Assembly (NCBI GenBank): GCA_018398585.1
Contig: JAGTTD010000022.1
Location: forward strand, 9,587,501-9,651,500
Direction of reading: 5' to 3'
Length of the DNA: 64,000 nucleotides
From: Simmondsia chinensis
Taxonomy: Eukaryota > Streptophyta > Magnoliopsida > Caryophyllales > Simmondsiaceae
The translations under genes were made by a program, and so were the position numbers. Below, piece after piece: positions 45,400 to 56,252 of the stretch. Each line of letters begins with the position of its first letter. Within the stretch, counting starts at the first letter, position 1. The notes under the pieces were generated by a model, which was not told the origin of the DNA, ran no database searches, and worked only from the letters and a program-made list of their open reading frames with translations.

Positions 45400-45795
45400 A
45401 TCTCGTCAGCTGAGAAGCTCTCAACGGTATAAGTCTCACCTAACATTGGGACTAACGGTAGCTCTCAACTGTATAAGTCCCGCGTAGCACTGGGACTAAC
45501 GGTAGCTCTCAATGGTGTAAGTCCCGCCTAACACTGGGACTAACGGTAGCTTTCAATGGTATAAGTCCCGTCTAACACTGGGACTAACGGTAGCTCTCAA
45601 CGGTATAAGCCCCGCGTAACACTGGAGCTAACGATAGCTCTCATCAGCTGAGAAGCTCGCAACGGTATAAGTTCCGCCTAACATTGGGACTAATGGTAGC
45701 TCTCAAAGGTATAAGCCCCGCCTAACACTGGGGCTAACGATAGCTCTCATCAGCTGAGAAGCCTGCAACGGTATAAGTCCCAATTAACAACGGGG
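45400..45795 (+). repeat. Tandem array, unit about 44 bp, about 8 copies
   Basis: The unit runs GGTATAAGTCCCGCCTAACA then CTGGGACTAACGGTAGCTCTCAAC, with some copies extended by TCATCAGCTGAGAAG. AGTCCC and GGGACT can pair. Two copies have AGCCCC, and one of these has the matching GGGGCT. It directly follows the 79-bp array. Confidence 0.9.
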
Positions 45796-46056
45796 CCTGC
45801 CGTACCTAGTCCGTCCTGCATAAGAATCCCTCTCATAACCAAAGAAAAATCATTATTTTATGAAAAGCAGGGTAGCCAACGATAACCTTGTAAATACATT
45901 GCCAAAAAGCATCTACTGCAACCAAAACAAGGAAGCGAAAATAAAAAGGAAAGGACATAAAACAAACCCTAACAGAAACTAAAGACTATGTCACAACTTA
46001 CAAGCCAAAGCCAAAAACACCAACTGTACAAAGCATAATTATACAAAACCATAACA
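45796..46056. other. Non-coding spacer between 44-bp array and F-box-like ORF
   Basis: No ORF or repeat. As the sequence downstream of the antisense F-box-like frame it could contain its former 3' untranslated region. Confidence 0.5.
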
Positions 46057-47271
46057 CTACAAAAGAACACCCATACCCATAAGAAACCAAACACCCACTC
46101 CTACTCTCCGGAAGACTTTCTCACATAAAGGCCGCAAAAGGCGCCTAGGATCATCGCCACAGCGAAATAAAGATCCTGAGTAAGGGAACAACTGCACCTG
46201 CACAGTACAACGATGATTCCCCAAGTAAACTATACGTCCGCGCTGATCCCCATGAAGAGCACACCGGAACACTGGATTATGAGCGGTAAAGGCTAAGTGA
46301 TCCCTTGTCACAGTAAAACTGGTGATCACTGGATCCCACCTACCTCCAGACCAAGGCAGCCGAACATGTAGATGAAACCGTCTCTCCCAAGAAGAAGGAA
46401 CATCCGAACGAGACAACATCCATACGGTAAACACTGGACTCCGTAACGTAACCAAACAAAGAATAGGGAGATCTGTTGAGGACTCCCACCACTTGGAAAG
46501 TTTGGCATCCTGGCAAGCAAAAAGGTTTTCACAAATCGGGTCCGAAAACGACATCCTACAAAAGGTACTGGCTGCCATATCCCAGCGGAATATGTAAGGG
46601 CAAGCTTGAGCTTCCCCAAAGTAGTGTCCTCAATCTGACAGGAAATACAACTCTCCACCCAGACAAACATGATCTACAAGGGAGACATTCCTAGGGCCCT
46701 CATCCAAACTCCCCCAGAAATTCCAACTGCCCTCCCAAAAGTACACATGCTATGCACTAGGCCAAGGTCCCCAGTAGGACTGAGACAAATCAAGTACGAG
46801 TCGCTAAAGATAAAAGCCAAAGTCCACGGCAGTATCGAAACAGCCAAATACTAAATTCAAAGGGGAATCAGCATAACCCATGGACACTCCATCGGGGAGA
46901 GGAACCATTTGACGCATCCCCACTGCGGGGTTGCAAAAAAACAGTTGAGAAAGGTTGTAATCGCGGTACAACAACAGACCACCCACCACACCTAACACAC
47001 GAACATTATCGGTTAGAATCTCCAGCACCTCAACAGGGACAACTGGAGAAAAATCTCCTGAAAAAGAAAAGGCCTCCAAATCATCATGACACGCGTCAGT
47101 CTCAGGCTGCAAGAAGAATCCATCCGCAGTACGGCTCAAAGAATGAAAAGACTGCCGCCTAACAAAGTCATAATTAAAAATCAGACTACGAGCAAATGAC
47201 GAAACACAAGAGAACCTTAAAATTGACTTAGCAGGAAGCTGCGACCAAAGTTCACAAGTAACGTCATCCAT
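46057..47271 (-). pseudogene. F-box-like gene captured antisense inside the Tat element
   Basis: A single frame of about 405 codons runs from ATG 47271 to 46057, a usual length for plant F-box proteins. It starts MDDVTCELWSQLPAKSILRF and continues CVSSFARSLIFNYDFVRRQS, the F-box signature. About 100 residues later comes the F-box-associated CNPAVGMRQMVPLP. The next part has FWEGSWNFWGSLDEGPRNV and VDHVCLGGELYFLSD, as in F-box-associated domains. Three in-frame stops (near 46803, 46752 and 46635) inactivate it, but no frameshift occurs. F-box proteins recruit substrates to SCF ubiquitin ligases. It lies between the 44-bp array and the polypurine tract, opposite in strand to gag-pol, which suggests transduplication of a host gene. 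Confidence 0.75.
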
Positions 47272-47428
47272 AATAAAAGAAAAACGAGCAAACCAAAAAG
47301 TTCTTAATTAGACAAAAGGGGTCTCCCAATAAAATTCACTTTTAGACTAGAGAATCTGGGAGATACCGACCCCACACAAATGGGTATTCATAGCAAAACA
47401 CTTTAGGACAAAAAGTACCTTTTTCCCT

Positions 47429-47440
47429 AAAGTGGGGGGC
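47429..47440 (+). promoter_or_regulatory. Tat element polypurine tract
   Basis: AAAGTGGGGGGC lies four bases before the right LTR and is the plus-strand primer. The same AAGT-plus-G pattern precedes the LTR at 12460. Confidence 0.8.
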
Positions 47441-47444
47441 TGAC

Positions 47445-48075
47445 TGTTAAGGAAAAACACCCTTTTGCTAAAACAGCCGCCTCCTAGGAAGAGAGCGATA
47501 GGAGCCTGCCCCAATTAACGGCCATTGAGGACAACTACCATAGCCCTAATGGTACCCCTGCATCCCTGGCGGTACTCCAACACCCTAGCGTTACCTCTGC
47601 ATTCTAACGGTACCCCTGCATCCCTAGCGGTACCTCTACACCCTAGCGGTACTCCAACACCCTAGCGGTACCCCTACACCCTAACGGTACTCCGACACCC
47701 TAGCGGTACTACTACACCCTAGCAACTCCAACACCCTAGCGGTACCTCTGCATCCTAACGGTACCCCTGCATCCCTAGCGGTACCTCTACACCCTAGCGG
47801 TACTCCAACACCCTAGCGGTACCCCTACACCCTAACGGTACTCCGACACCCTAGCGGTACTACTACACCCTAGCAACTCCAACACCCGAGCGGTACTACT
47901 ACACCCTAGCGGTACCCCTTCCCTGGCGGTACCCTCATACCCAAGCTATATTCTCTCCCACCTAACGCCAGGGGGTCCCCTCTTAACCACTATAAATACA
48001 GTGATAAACACCACAGAGAAAGGAACTTGAGCTCGGTTCTCCCTTCAAAGATCCCTGCCAAAAAACCCCAAAACA
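47445..48075 (+). repeat. Tat element right LTR (631 bp)
   Basis: Starts TGTTAAGG and ends AAAACA before the GTAAT duplication. It is 130 bp longer than the left LTR, mainly because a 151-bp block of the 19-bp minisatellite is duplicated (about 47600-47750 and 47751-47900). A TATA box lies near 47990. Confidence 0.92.
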
Positions 48076-48080
48076 GTAAT

Positions 48081-48300
48081 TATATTACTGACCAATTACA
48101 ATCTATACTATAGGGTAATGACCTATGTTTATATCGAGTGACTTATATAAATTTATAAATTTATAAGTAATTTATAAGTGATCAAATTCAGGTGTAATTT
48201 ATATACTTATAATGAACACCCATAGTAGTTTTAAATATTAAGGCATATTATATCACGTGTTGCTTATAATGGTAGCCCAGTATTTTAAAATATTACACTG
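48081..48300. repeat. Right arm of the AT-rich inverted repeat
   Basis: 48108-48155 pairs with 34975-35022, as described for the left arm. Beyond about 48290 the Athila-lineage element begins abruptly. Confidence 0.62.
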
Positions 48301-48309
48301 GTATGGATG

Positions 48310-49190
48310 CAAGTCCAAACTGTTTACAATGGGTTGGCACCTAATACTCAAACGATGGTAGACGTGGCAGCGGGAGGATCCCTAAATCGCAAAACCCCAG
48401 ATGAAGCGTATGAATTGCTAGAAGTAATGGCTAGCAACAACTATGCAAGGGCAACTAAGTAAAAGAAACCTGTGGGTATATATGAGTTGGATGCAATAAC
48501 AAAGTTAATCGCCCAGGTTTCAATGCTTCAAAAATAGATAGGTAACATGAATGTGAATGCCATAAATTCTCCTGTGTTAATGTGTAAATTTTGTGCAGGG
48601 AATCATCCTAGCATAGAGTGCCAAACAGGGAATCCTTTTGCCCCATCAAGCTACGAACAAGCTAATTTTGTTTCAAATTTTCAAAAACAACAAAATAATC
48701 CATATTCCAAGACTTATAATCCTAGGTGGAGAAACCATCCAAATTTTTCATGGAATAATCAAGGGATTCAAAAACAACCATTTCAACCTCCAAAAAGAAA
48801 AATTGATCTCGAAGATTTATTCAGAAGTTTTATGCAAGAAACACAAACAAATCTTCGAAATCAAGAAGCTTCAATTAGAAACCTTGAGACCCAAGTCGGA
48901 CAAATTTCAAAACAACTATCTAAAAGGTCTCAAGGTTCCTTGCCTAGTAAAACAATCACTAACCCACATGAGCACGTCCAAGCAATTGAATTAAGAAGTG
49001 GAAAAACTTTGAATGAACCAACTCCGGTAACCAAGACCACACAAAATGAGCAACCCATAATTGACCTGTCCACATATACTAATCAAGAAATTGAAAATGA
49101 GGAAGGGAAAAAAATTTCAAAATGAAGACAAACCAAAAAGGGCTGAACCTCAACCCTACAAACCAAAAGTCCCCTTCCCTTGATGTTTGA
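48310..49190 (+). pseudogene. Athila-lineage gag, C-terminal part
   Basis: It begins in the middle of Gag with AAGGSLNRKTPDEAYELLEV, typical of the Athila lineage, and has stops near 48460 and 48538. The ORF 48547-49122 then has a CKFCAGNHPSIEC knuckle, the NPYSKTYNPRWRNHPNFSW block and a coiled coil (NLRNQEASIRNLETQVGQI). It ends in the AIELRSGKTL segment. Confidence 0.88.
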
Positions 49191-49990
49191 AAAAGATAAA
49201 AGCAGACGAACAATTTGCTAAATTTTTGAAAATTTTCAAAAAGTTACACATTAATGTCCCTTTTGCTGACGTGTTAGAACAGATGCCCAAATAAGCAAAA
49301 TTCATGAAAGAAATCCTGTCTAGCAAAAGAAAGTTGGGAGAGTTCGAAAAGGTGGCACTAACTAAGGAATGCAGTGCCATACTACAAAAGAAGTTGCCTC
49401 CCAAGCTAAAAGATCCAGGGAGTTTCACCATACCTTGCACCATTGGTTCCATTAGTTTTGATAAGGTTTTGTGTGATTTAGGTGCAAGTATAAATTTAAT
49501 GCCTCTCTCTGTGTTCAGGAAGCTTGGCTTAGAAGAAGTGAAGCCTACCACTGTATCTCTCCAACTTGCGGACATATCAATCAAGTATCCTAGAGGTGTA
49601 ATTGAAGATATCTTAGTGAAGGTTGACAAAATGATCTTTCCTGCTGATTTCATAGTGCTTGACGTGGAAGAGGATCGTGAGATACCTCTTATTCTAGGAT
49701 GACCCATCCTCGCTCTAGGAAGGATCCTAGTAGATGTGCAACAAGGGAAACTTATCTTAAGGGTGCAAGATGAATAGGTAACCTTCAATGTTTTTAATGC
49801 TATACAATTTCCATCTAACATAGATTCTTGTTTTGAGGTTGATATTGTAATCGAGTTGGTAGCTGAGACATTCAGGGACACATTCTATAAGTTACCCCTT
49901 GAAGCGTGTCTAACAAAGTCCAGGACCCTAAACACAGAGAATGAGTTGATAAAGAATGTGCCCAATACCTGGAGAGCTACGAATCTTTCG
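49191..49990 (+). pseudogene. Athila-lineage aspartic protease
   Basis: The ORF 49304-49702 has ECSAILQKKLPPKLKDPGSF and GSISFDKVLCDLGASINLMP, where DLGAS is the Athila form of the D-S/T-G-A active site. It continues to LVDVEEDREIPLILG-type strands. A stop at 49700 (a G-to-A-type change after LILG) precedes the conserved P-x-L-A segment, which reads on in phase. Confidence 0.87.
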
Positions 49991-51330
49991 ATTCGCACCA
50001 TGAAACAAGAGTGGAAGACATTCAAGCAATTAAAACTCAACAGAAAATGGAAGAAGATGAACCTCCAATTCTAGAGCTCAAGTCATTGCCACCTCATCTC
50101 AAATATGCCTATCTTGGTAATTCTAACACTTATCATATTATCATTAATGCCTCATTGAGTAACGTTGAACAGGAAAGGTTGCTTAGAGTTCGAAGGGAGC
50201 ATAAATCAGTAATTAAATCAGTAATCAGATGTACCCTTTCTGATATCAAGGGAATTAGCCCTTGCATATGCATGCACAAGATTCTCATGGGGGATAGCTT
50301 CAAACCTACCGTGTAACCCCCATGGCGATTAAACCCTTCCATGAAAGATGTGGTAAGAAAAGAAGTTGTCAAATTATTAGATGTAGAGATCATTTATCCT
50401 ATATCTGATAGTCCATTGGTAAGCCCAATTCAAGTAGTTCCAAAGAAAGGGGGAACAACCGTAGTAGAAAATGAGAACAATGAGCTCATCCCTACTAGGA
50501 CTGTTACGGGATGGAGGGTGTGCATAGATTATCGAAAACTGAATGATGCGACCCGAAAAGACCATTTTCCTTTACCATTCATTGATCAAATGTTAGAAAA
50601 ACTGGCGGGTCATTCGTGTTACTGTTTCCTTGATGGGTATTCAGGGTACAATCAAATTGCCATAGCCCCGGAAGATCAGGAAAAGACCACTTTCACTTGT
50701 CCTTATGGTACCGTTGCCTATAGGAGAATGCCTTTTGGGTTATGCAATGCTCCTGCGACTTTTCAAAGATGTATGATGCCAATCTTCAGTGATATGGTGG
50801 AGAATTTTATAGAGGTATTTATGGATGATTTCTCAGTCTTTGGGGCCTGATTTGATGATTGTTTAGCTAACCTCTCCATGGTTTTACAAAGATGCACTGA
50901 CACTAATCTTGTTTTGAATTGGGAAAAATGTCATTTTATGGTACAGGAAGGAATTGTGTTAGGGCAAATGATTTCAAAAAGAGGAATTGAAGTTGATAGA
51001 ACAAAGACTGCAGTGATAGAGCGATTACCGTCCCTACTAATGTTAAAGGCATTCGGAGTTTCTTAGGACATACAGGTTTCTACAAAAGATTCATTAAGGA
51101 CTTCTCTAAGATTGCTAAGCCTCTTTGCAATTTATTGATGAAAAATGTCCCTTTTAACTTTGATAGTGACTGCATGCATGCCTTTGAAACCTTGAAGAAG
51201 AAACTAGTGTCAGCACCAATAATTGTAGCACCCGATTGGACCTTAAATTTGAACTTATGTGCGACGCTAGCGATTATGCTGTAGGGGATGTGCTAGGACA
51301 AAGAAGGAACAAAAATTTTCATGTAATGCT
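49991..51330 (+). pseudogene. Athila-lineage reverse transcriptase
   Basis: 50011-50316 holds the pre-RT linker (LELKSLPPHLKYAYLG, SPCICMHKI). 50341-50850 has EVVKLLDVEIIYPISDSPLV, GWRVCIDYRKLNDATRKDHF, FLDGYSGYNQIAIAPEDQEKT, RMPFGLCNAPATFQRCM and the catalytic FMDDFSVFG, which is intact. A TGA at 50848 and a frameshift near 51035 interrupt the thumb and connection, which continue to about 51330. Confidence 0.9.
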
Positions 51331-51720
51331 AGTAAAACTTTGACAGATGCACAGATTAACTATGCTACTATTGAAAAAGAATTACTAGATGTAGTGTTTG
51401 TATTTGATAAATTTCGTTCCTACCTGCTCAATTCAAAGGTAATTGTTTACACTGTCCATTCTGCTCTGAAATACTTTTTTACAAAACAGGATGCAAAACC
51501 GAGACTGATTAGATGGATTCTCTTGCTTCAGGAATTTGATTTAGAAATCCGGAATAAAAAGGGTACGTGAAATGTTGTGGCAGATCATCTGTCATGTCTC
51601 GAACGAGAGGGCGAAGGTCTCTCTATCAACGAAAAATTCCCGGATGAAAGTCTAATGATGGTAAGTGAGAATCCTAATTATCCATGGTACGCTGACATTG
51701 TTAACTATCTGGTTGCATAG
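51331..51720 (+). pseudogene. Athila-lineage RNase H
   Basis: The ORF 51340-51570 has [21 protein letters not shown], then [20 protein letters not shown] and [14 protein letters not shown]. The first acidic strand lies upstream in a damaged frame near 51260. VADHLS follows a TGA at 51568. Confidence 0.86.
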
Positions 51721-52960
51721 GAATTGCCCAAGTACATGACCTATCAACAAAAGAAGAAGTTCTTTGCCGACTTAAAGCATTATTTCTGGGAAGAACCATT
51801 CTTGTATAAGCATTGTGCAGACCAGATTATCAAAAGTAGTGTACCTGAGGAGGAAATGGAGAACATTTTGCGCCACTGTCACTCTCTTGAAACTATTGGC
51901 CATCATGATGGGATAAAAATTGCAGCTAATGTTTTACAATCTGGATTTTATTGGCCTACACTCTTTAAAGATGCTTTTAAATTTGTTAGTAAATTTGATA
52001 AATGTCAAAAGATAGGTAACATCTCCAAGAAAAATGAAATGCCCCTAAACAACATTTTGGTTGTCGAATTATTTGACGTTTGGGGGATTGATTTCATGGG
52101 TCCTTTACCCTCATCATTTTCTAACAGGTTTATTTTGGTTGCTGTAGATTATGTGTCAAAATGGGTCGAAGCAGCTGCTTTTCCAACCAATGATGCTAGA
52201 GTTGTAGGAAACTTTGTTAGAAAAAACATCTTTTCTCGGTTTGGAACTCCCAAAGCAATTATAAGTGATGGCGGAAAACATTTTCGTGACCGCCAACTTA
52301 AAGCTTTATTGGGTAAGTATGGAGTTGCACACTATGTGGATGCTCCATACCATCCTCAAACAAGTGGACAAGTGGAAATTTCAAACAAAGAATTGAAAGT
52401 TATTCTTAAAAAAACAGTTAGTGCCTTTAGAAAAGATTGGTCGAAAAAGTTAGATGACGCACTTTGGGCATATAGAATAGCATTCAAAACACCTACTGGA
52501 ATGTCTCCATAGTAACTAGTTTATGGCAAGGCATGTCATTTACCAGTAGAATTGGAACACAAAGTACATTGGGCCATAAAAATCTTAAACTTCAATTTAG
52601 AATCTGCAGGTGAAAAAAAGGTTGCTACAAATCAACGAGGTGGATGAGTTCAGAAATGAGGCTTATGAAAATGCTCAAATTTACAAAGACCGAGCCCAAA
52701 GATGGCACGATAAGCACATTCTGAGCAAAGAGTTCGTAGTGGGACAAAACGTTCTACCGTTTAACTCCCGCTTATGACTTTTCCTAGGAAAGCTGCGCTC
52801 TCGATGGTCAGGACCCTTTATTGTAACCCGTGTTTTTTCATCTGGCACGGTTGAGATTCATGATGTACTTTCACAGTCAATGGGCAAAGATTGAAACCTT
52901 ACATTGATGGAGAGCTCGAGCCTCAGAAAACTTCCATTCATCTCAACAATGTCGAATAAT
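51721..52960 (+). pseudogene. Athila-lineage integrase
   Basis: The ORF 51724-52512 keeps the finger ([13 protein letters not shown] to [10 protein letters not shown], where one usual Cys position is Phe) and the core. [18 protein letters not shown] and [12 protein letters not shown] provide the three catalytic residues. A TAG at 52510 splits off the C-terminal part (LVYGKACHLPVELEHK), which continues with shifts to about 52960 with IHDVLSQSMGKRLK-like sequence. Confidence 0.9.
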
Positions 52961-54505
52961 CCACTCAGAAAGGCAAGCTAACGACTATAACTAAAGCGCT
53001 TTTTGGGAGGCAACCAAAGTGTTTCTATCCTTACTTATCTTATTTTTCCTTTCATTATTTTATTTTGTTCTCATGTTTATGTATATTTTTGTTTAAACAA
53101 GTATTCTAAAACAAGTTTGGGGGTAGCAAGATGTCAACATACACCATCAACAAGCGATCCTCAAACCTGGAAAGTATCTCTCGCCTCATTTAACCTTTGT
53201 AGTTCTTTTAACATTAAGAACAATGTTAACTCTAAGTTTGGGGGTGGAAAAGCAATTTTAAAGATTTGAAACAAAATTTTTTCGAAACGTTTTCCTGTTT
53301 TATGCTTTAGAGTCAGCTTTAGTGCCTTCGAGAGTTCGGAGCCTTTGTATGGGGATGTAAATAGTATCGGCCAACAAAACGATTGTTTATTTTCTACAGT
53401 TTTAACCTTTAGTTTTTTAAAAATTTCAAAAAAAAAAAAAAGAAGAAGAACTTATCATCATGCTTTTCAGGCAATTTTTTTTACTCTTTTTAGCTAGTTT
53501 ACTTTAATTAGATTTGAATAACCTGATAATCAATTGTTTTTGTATTCTAATTGCAAAATACGATCTAATCTAAGGCACTATCTTGATAAAACCATGGTAT
53601 TTGACTTCACTAGTTAGCATGGCTGTTTTACTTTTCTTTCTGATTAAAAAATGCTTAAATTTGAATCGATTGCATTAAGATTATCATTTGCAAAATAGAT
53701 TTTGAAGAGTTATGCCTAAGTCTAAATAAAAGAAAAATATAATAAAAATAGAGGGAGATAATCACTAAGCACCGCTACCCTATTAAAAACGTCTATCATT
53801 TGGATATGTGCTATGGTGTGATGGTTTCGTTCCTTGGTACCTCGAGCAAGTAGATCTGTAGGGGTGTTTCAACACCTGGTACCCTTGGCCAATTGAAACG
53901 GGAGCTGCCGCATTGAAAGCTCGCTACAAGGGGTACTTAGAAAGCTAACAAGGAGCCAAGCGCCCAAAAAAAAAAAAAAAAAAAAAGAAGAAGGGGAGCA
54001 TCTCTAGCACCACTATCCCACATAAACAATTTTAAGATATGTGCCACCCATTAAGAGGGATCTCAGTGGTGGCTTCTCTTACTTATGGGTCATCGTCCAG
54101 AAGTCGGAGTTTGATTCTCGCTGAAGATATACTCATGAGTCGAAATTGACTTGAGCAAATAAATTCCTTAGAAAAAAAAAATAGTTTTAGGCATACTTGA
54201 TAAGTCTTGTTATAAGTGATAGGATTTTTGTCCTCTATTCAGTTTGAATGTCTTGAGATTAGAAAGAATGGATAAACTTAATTTGCTTGGCTAACTTTGA
54301 ACTCAGTCACTAAGGTAATTGACAGATTTTTCCTTAGAAAAGATGAATTTGCCTTTAGAACCTTTAACCTTAATCCTCGGTCATTCTTTTCTAATAAAAG
54401 TGCACTTGCTTTAAATTGTGGAAGAATTCTTAAAAAGTATGAGATCCTGTGCTTTAATGTTTAGCCTTGCTCGAGGACAAGCAAGATTTAAATTTGGGGG
54501 TATTT
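52961..54505 (+). other. Athila-lineage 3' untranslated region, no env-like gene
   Basis: A short ORF (53003-53269) has a hydrophobic segment of about 25 residues but no recognisable env motif. Three copies of an AAGTTTGGGGGT-like word occur (53112, 53228, 54490), the last just before the LTR. Poly-A tracts lie at 53427 and 53966. This part also contains the SINE-like stretch described separately. Confidence 0.6.
53990..54182 (+). mobile_element. SINE-like sequence with tRNA-type promoter boxes
   Basis: GATCTCAGTGGTGG (54059) resembles a Pol III A box and GAGTTTGATTCTCGC (54107) a B box, spaced about 45 bp apart. An A run (54172-54181) follows 50 bp later, as in tRNA-derived SINEs. A related start (CACCGCTACCC to ATATGTGC) is seen at 53776-53810, ending in another A run at 53966. 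No target duplication was found, so this could be a motif coincidence. Confidence 0.4.
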
Positions 54506-55928
54506 TGATAAGTCTACATTAGTATATAATTATTTATATAATTTTAGTTCATTTTTAACCATTTTTGTCACATTTTTATCACTTTTTCCTGGTTTTGCTC
54601 GTTTTCAACTATATTGCTATTTTCTTTACAAAAATACTCATTTCATACTAATTCTTGCTAGGTTTTATCATCAACATCAACAAGTAAACGTAAGATACAT
54701 CAAATAAAAGAAAACAAATAACAAAACTACCCAATTCTCGCGGTTTACATAAAATAACACATAAAATAACAACTTTCACACAACTTGTATTTGGGCGGCA
54801 ATATTTTCACAATTTTTTACTCAAATGCATGGTATATTACATGAACGCATACAACATACTCTAATTTAGTAGGTTTTGGGTGGTGGAATCAGAGGAAAAT
54901 TAAAAAAAAAAAAAATTGAAGAGCAAAGCAAGTTGAGAAGCTGCCGCAAGGAGGAGGAAATGAGGAGCAATTTTATGCAATTTTTCTTCATATTCTTTTC
55001 AAGCCTCAAATACTATAAATAGGGGGTGTTGGTGTGTGTGTTTAGATCATCTCCTCACTCAGCAAAATACAAAGAAAATAGAGAAAAAAAAGAAAGAAAA
55101 ACGTGAGGAAGAAAGAAGAAGGAGGAGGAGGAAAGTTTGGTTTGTAATTTTGTATTTTTTTAGGTCTTTTCTATCCTTCTCTTCATTGCGTTCTTGAATT
55201 TTTTGTTAAATATGTCTTATATTAAGTTTATCATGAATTAATTTTGTTATTCCAAGGCTACAATGTAGTCTAAGTTGTAATATACGCTTATTTCCAATTC
55301 AACGTATTCAATGTTTTGTTATTGCATTGTTGAAGTGTTTATTATTGTTCTTCATGAGTTTTAAATGCTTGATCACCATTTAAGGCCTATAATGATTCAT
55401 AATGAGTCTGAGAAGAGATTTATGATGATTGCTAAGGTGATAAGCAGCACAAATTGGGCGAATGCTCGAGAGAGATTAACACGATTTGTGTGATTTTTAA
55501 GTGAAAATCATAGAACTTTAAACACTCTTTTCTTATTTAAATTTATAGACGAGAGTGATGGGTTAACATATAAAAGAGCATGCTAAATGTTGCCCGAGAG
55601 AGAATGTTTAGTAAATTAGGGTTTTCAACCATCAACACGTAGTAACAACTAGAATACCAAGAATAGAAAGGCACATTAATTCAACTAGGTGAAATCGAAT
55701 GCCTTAGATCTTATTAAATTATAAAAATCAACTAAAAATCAGTAAACTTTTCATAAGAGTTTGTAAATAATTGTTGTTCCTTTTCATTTTGTGTTATTTC
55801 ATTTCAAAAACCATAATTTTCTGTCTTTTAAATAGCACTAGAACTACTAATTTCAGTACTCACTCAATAACAATCCTCGTGGGAATGACACTCTACTCAT
55901 TATATATTACTTGATACAACTCAGTGCA
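54506..55928 (+). repeat. Athila-lineage 3' LTR (about 1.42 kb)
   Basis: It starts TGATAAGTCTACATTAG directly after the AAATTTGGGGGTATTT tract. It ends near CAGTGCA, just after the ATCCTCGTGGGAATGACACT segment typical of Athila LTRs. There is a TATA-like TATAAATAGG near 55013. The exact 3' boundary could be off by about 15 bp, as no second LTR is present. Confidence 0.75.
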
Positions 55929-56252
55929 CTTGCTAAGCAATACTCAAATAAAGCATCATATTCAATTTGAAAGTCAAAAACAGAAAGGATGGCTTGCCAT
56001 CTTGAAAAAAATTGTTTTGAAACTATATTTTTTACATTATTTTGTAAAACTTCTTTTTGCGGATTTGCAATCAATTCTTAGAAGGAAAATTTTATCATAT
56101 AAATCATCTTAAAACTTTGAAATGCATAAAGCAATATATAAAACTTCCTTTTTAATTGTTGAATAATTTTTTTGAGCTCCAAGCCAAAGTCCAGAATGAA
56201 ATATAATTATTTGTTCAGGGTTGGACTCTAATTTTTGTTTGAGTATACCGCC
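55929..56252 (-). pseudogene. Pararetrovirus RNase H remnant
   Basis: The translated minus strand downstream of RT shows scattered RNase H pieces in shifting frames with many stops. It is cut at about 55928 by the Athila LTR, so the end of the polyprotein is missing. Confidence 0.6.

Larger units (their letters stand above)
35101..48075 (+). mobile_element. Complete Tat-lineage Ty3/gypsy element (13 kb) with extra antisense genes
   Basis: LTRs at 35101-35601 and 47445-48075, a TGGTGCC-type primer site, a polypurine tract and GTAAT duplications (35096-35100 and 48076-48080) define 12,975 bp. Sense-strand gag, protease, RT, RNase H, second RNase H and integrase end near 40680. The 6.7 kb downstream holds an antisense spliced ORF, two tandem arrays and an antisense F-box-like ORF. 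Extra antisense ORFs and repeat-rich 3' regions are known from the Tat lineage, but I know of no F-box there. The sense genes contain stops and frameshifts, so this copy is non-autonomous now. Confidence 0.92.
48300..55928 (+). mobile_element. Athila-lineage Ty3/gypsy element, 5'-truncated
   Basis: Gag, protease, RT, RNase H and integrase of Athila type are followed by 1.5 kb without a recognisable env-like gene and a 1.4-kb 3' LTR. The 5' LTR, primer site and start of gag are absent; the element begins in mid-gag next to the palindromic target of the Tat element. It ends inside the pararetrovirus sequence. Stops and frameshifts break all large domains. Confidence 0.88.

Noticed and set aside
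49156..49881. 241-codon minus-strand ORF opposite the Athila protease
   Set aside because: Long but without a recognised domain; the plus strand encodes the clear Athila protease, so this is a shadow frame.
53003..53269. Env-like gene of the Athila element
   Set aside because: Only one hydrophobic stretch and no env signature; too short and weak to call.
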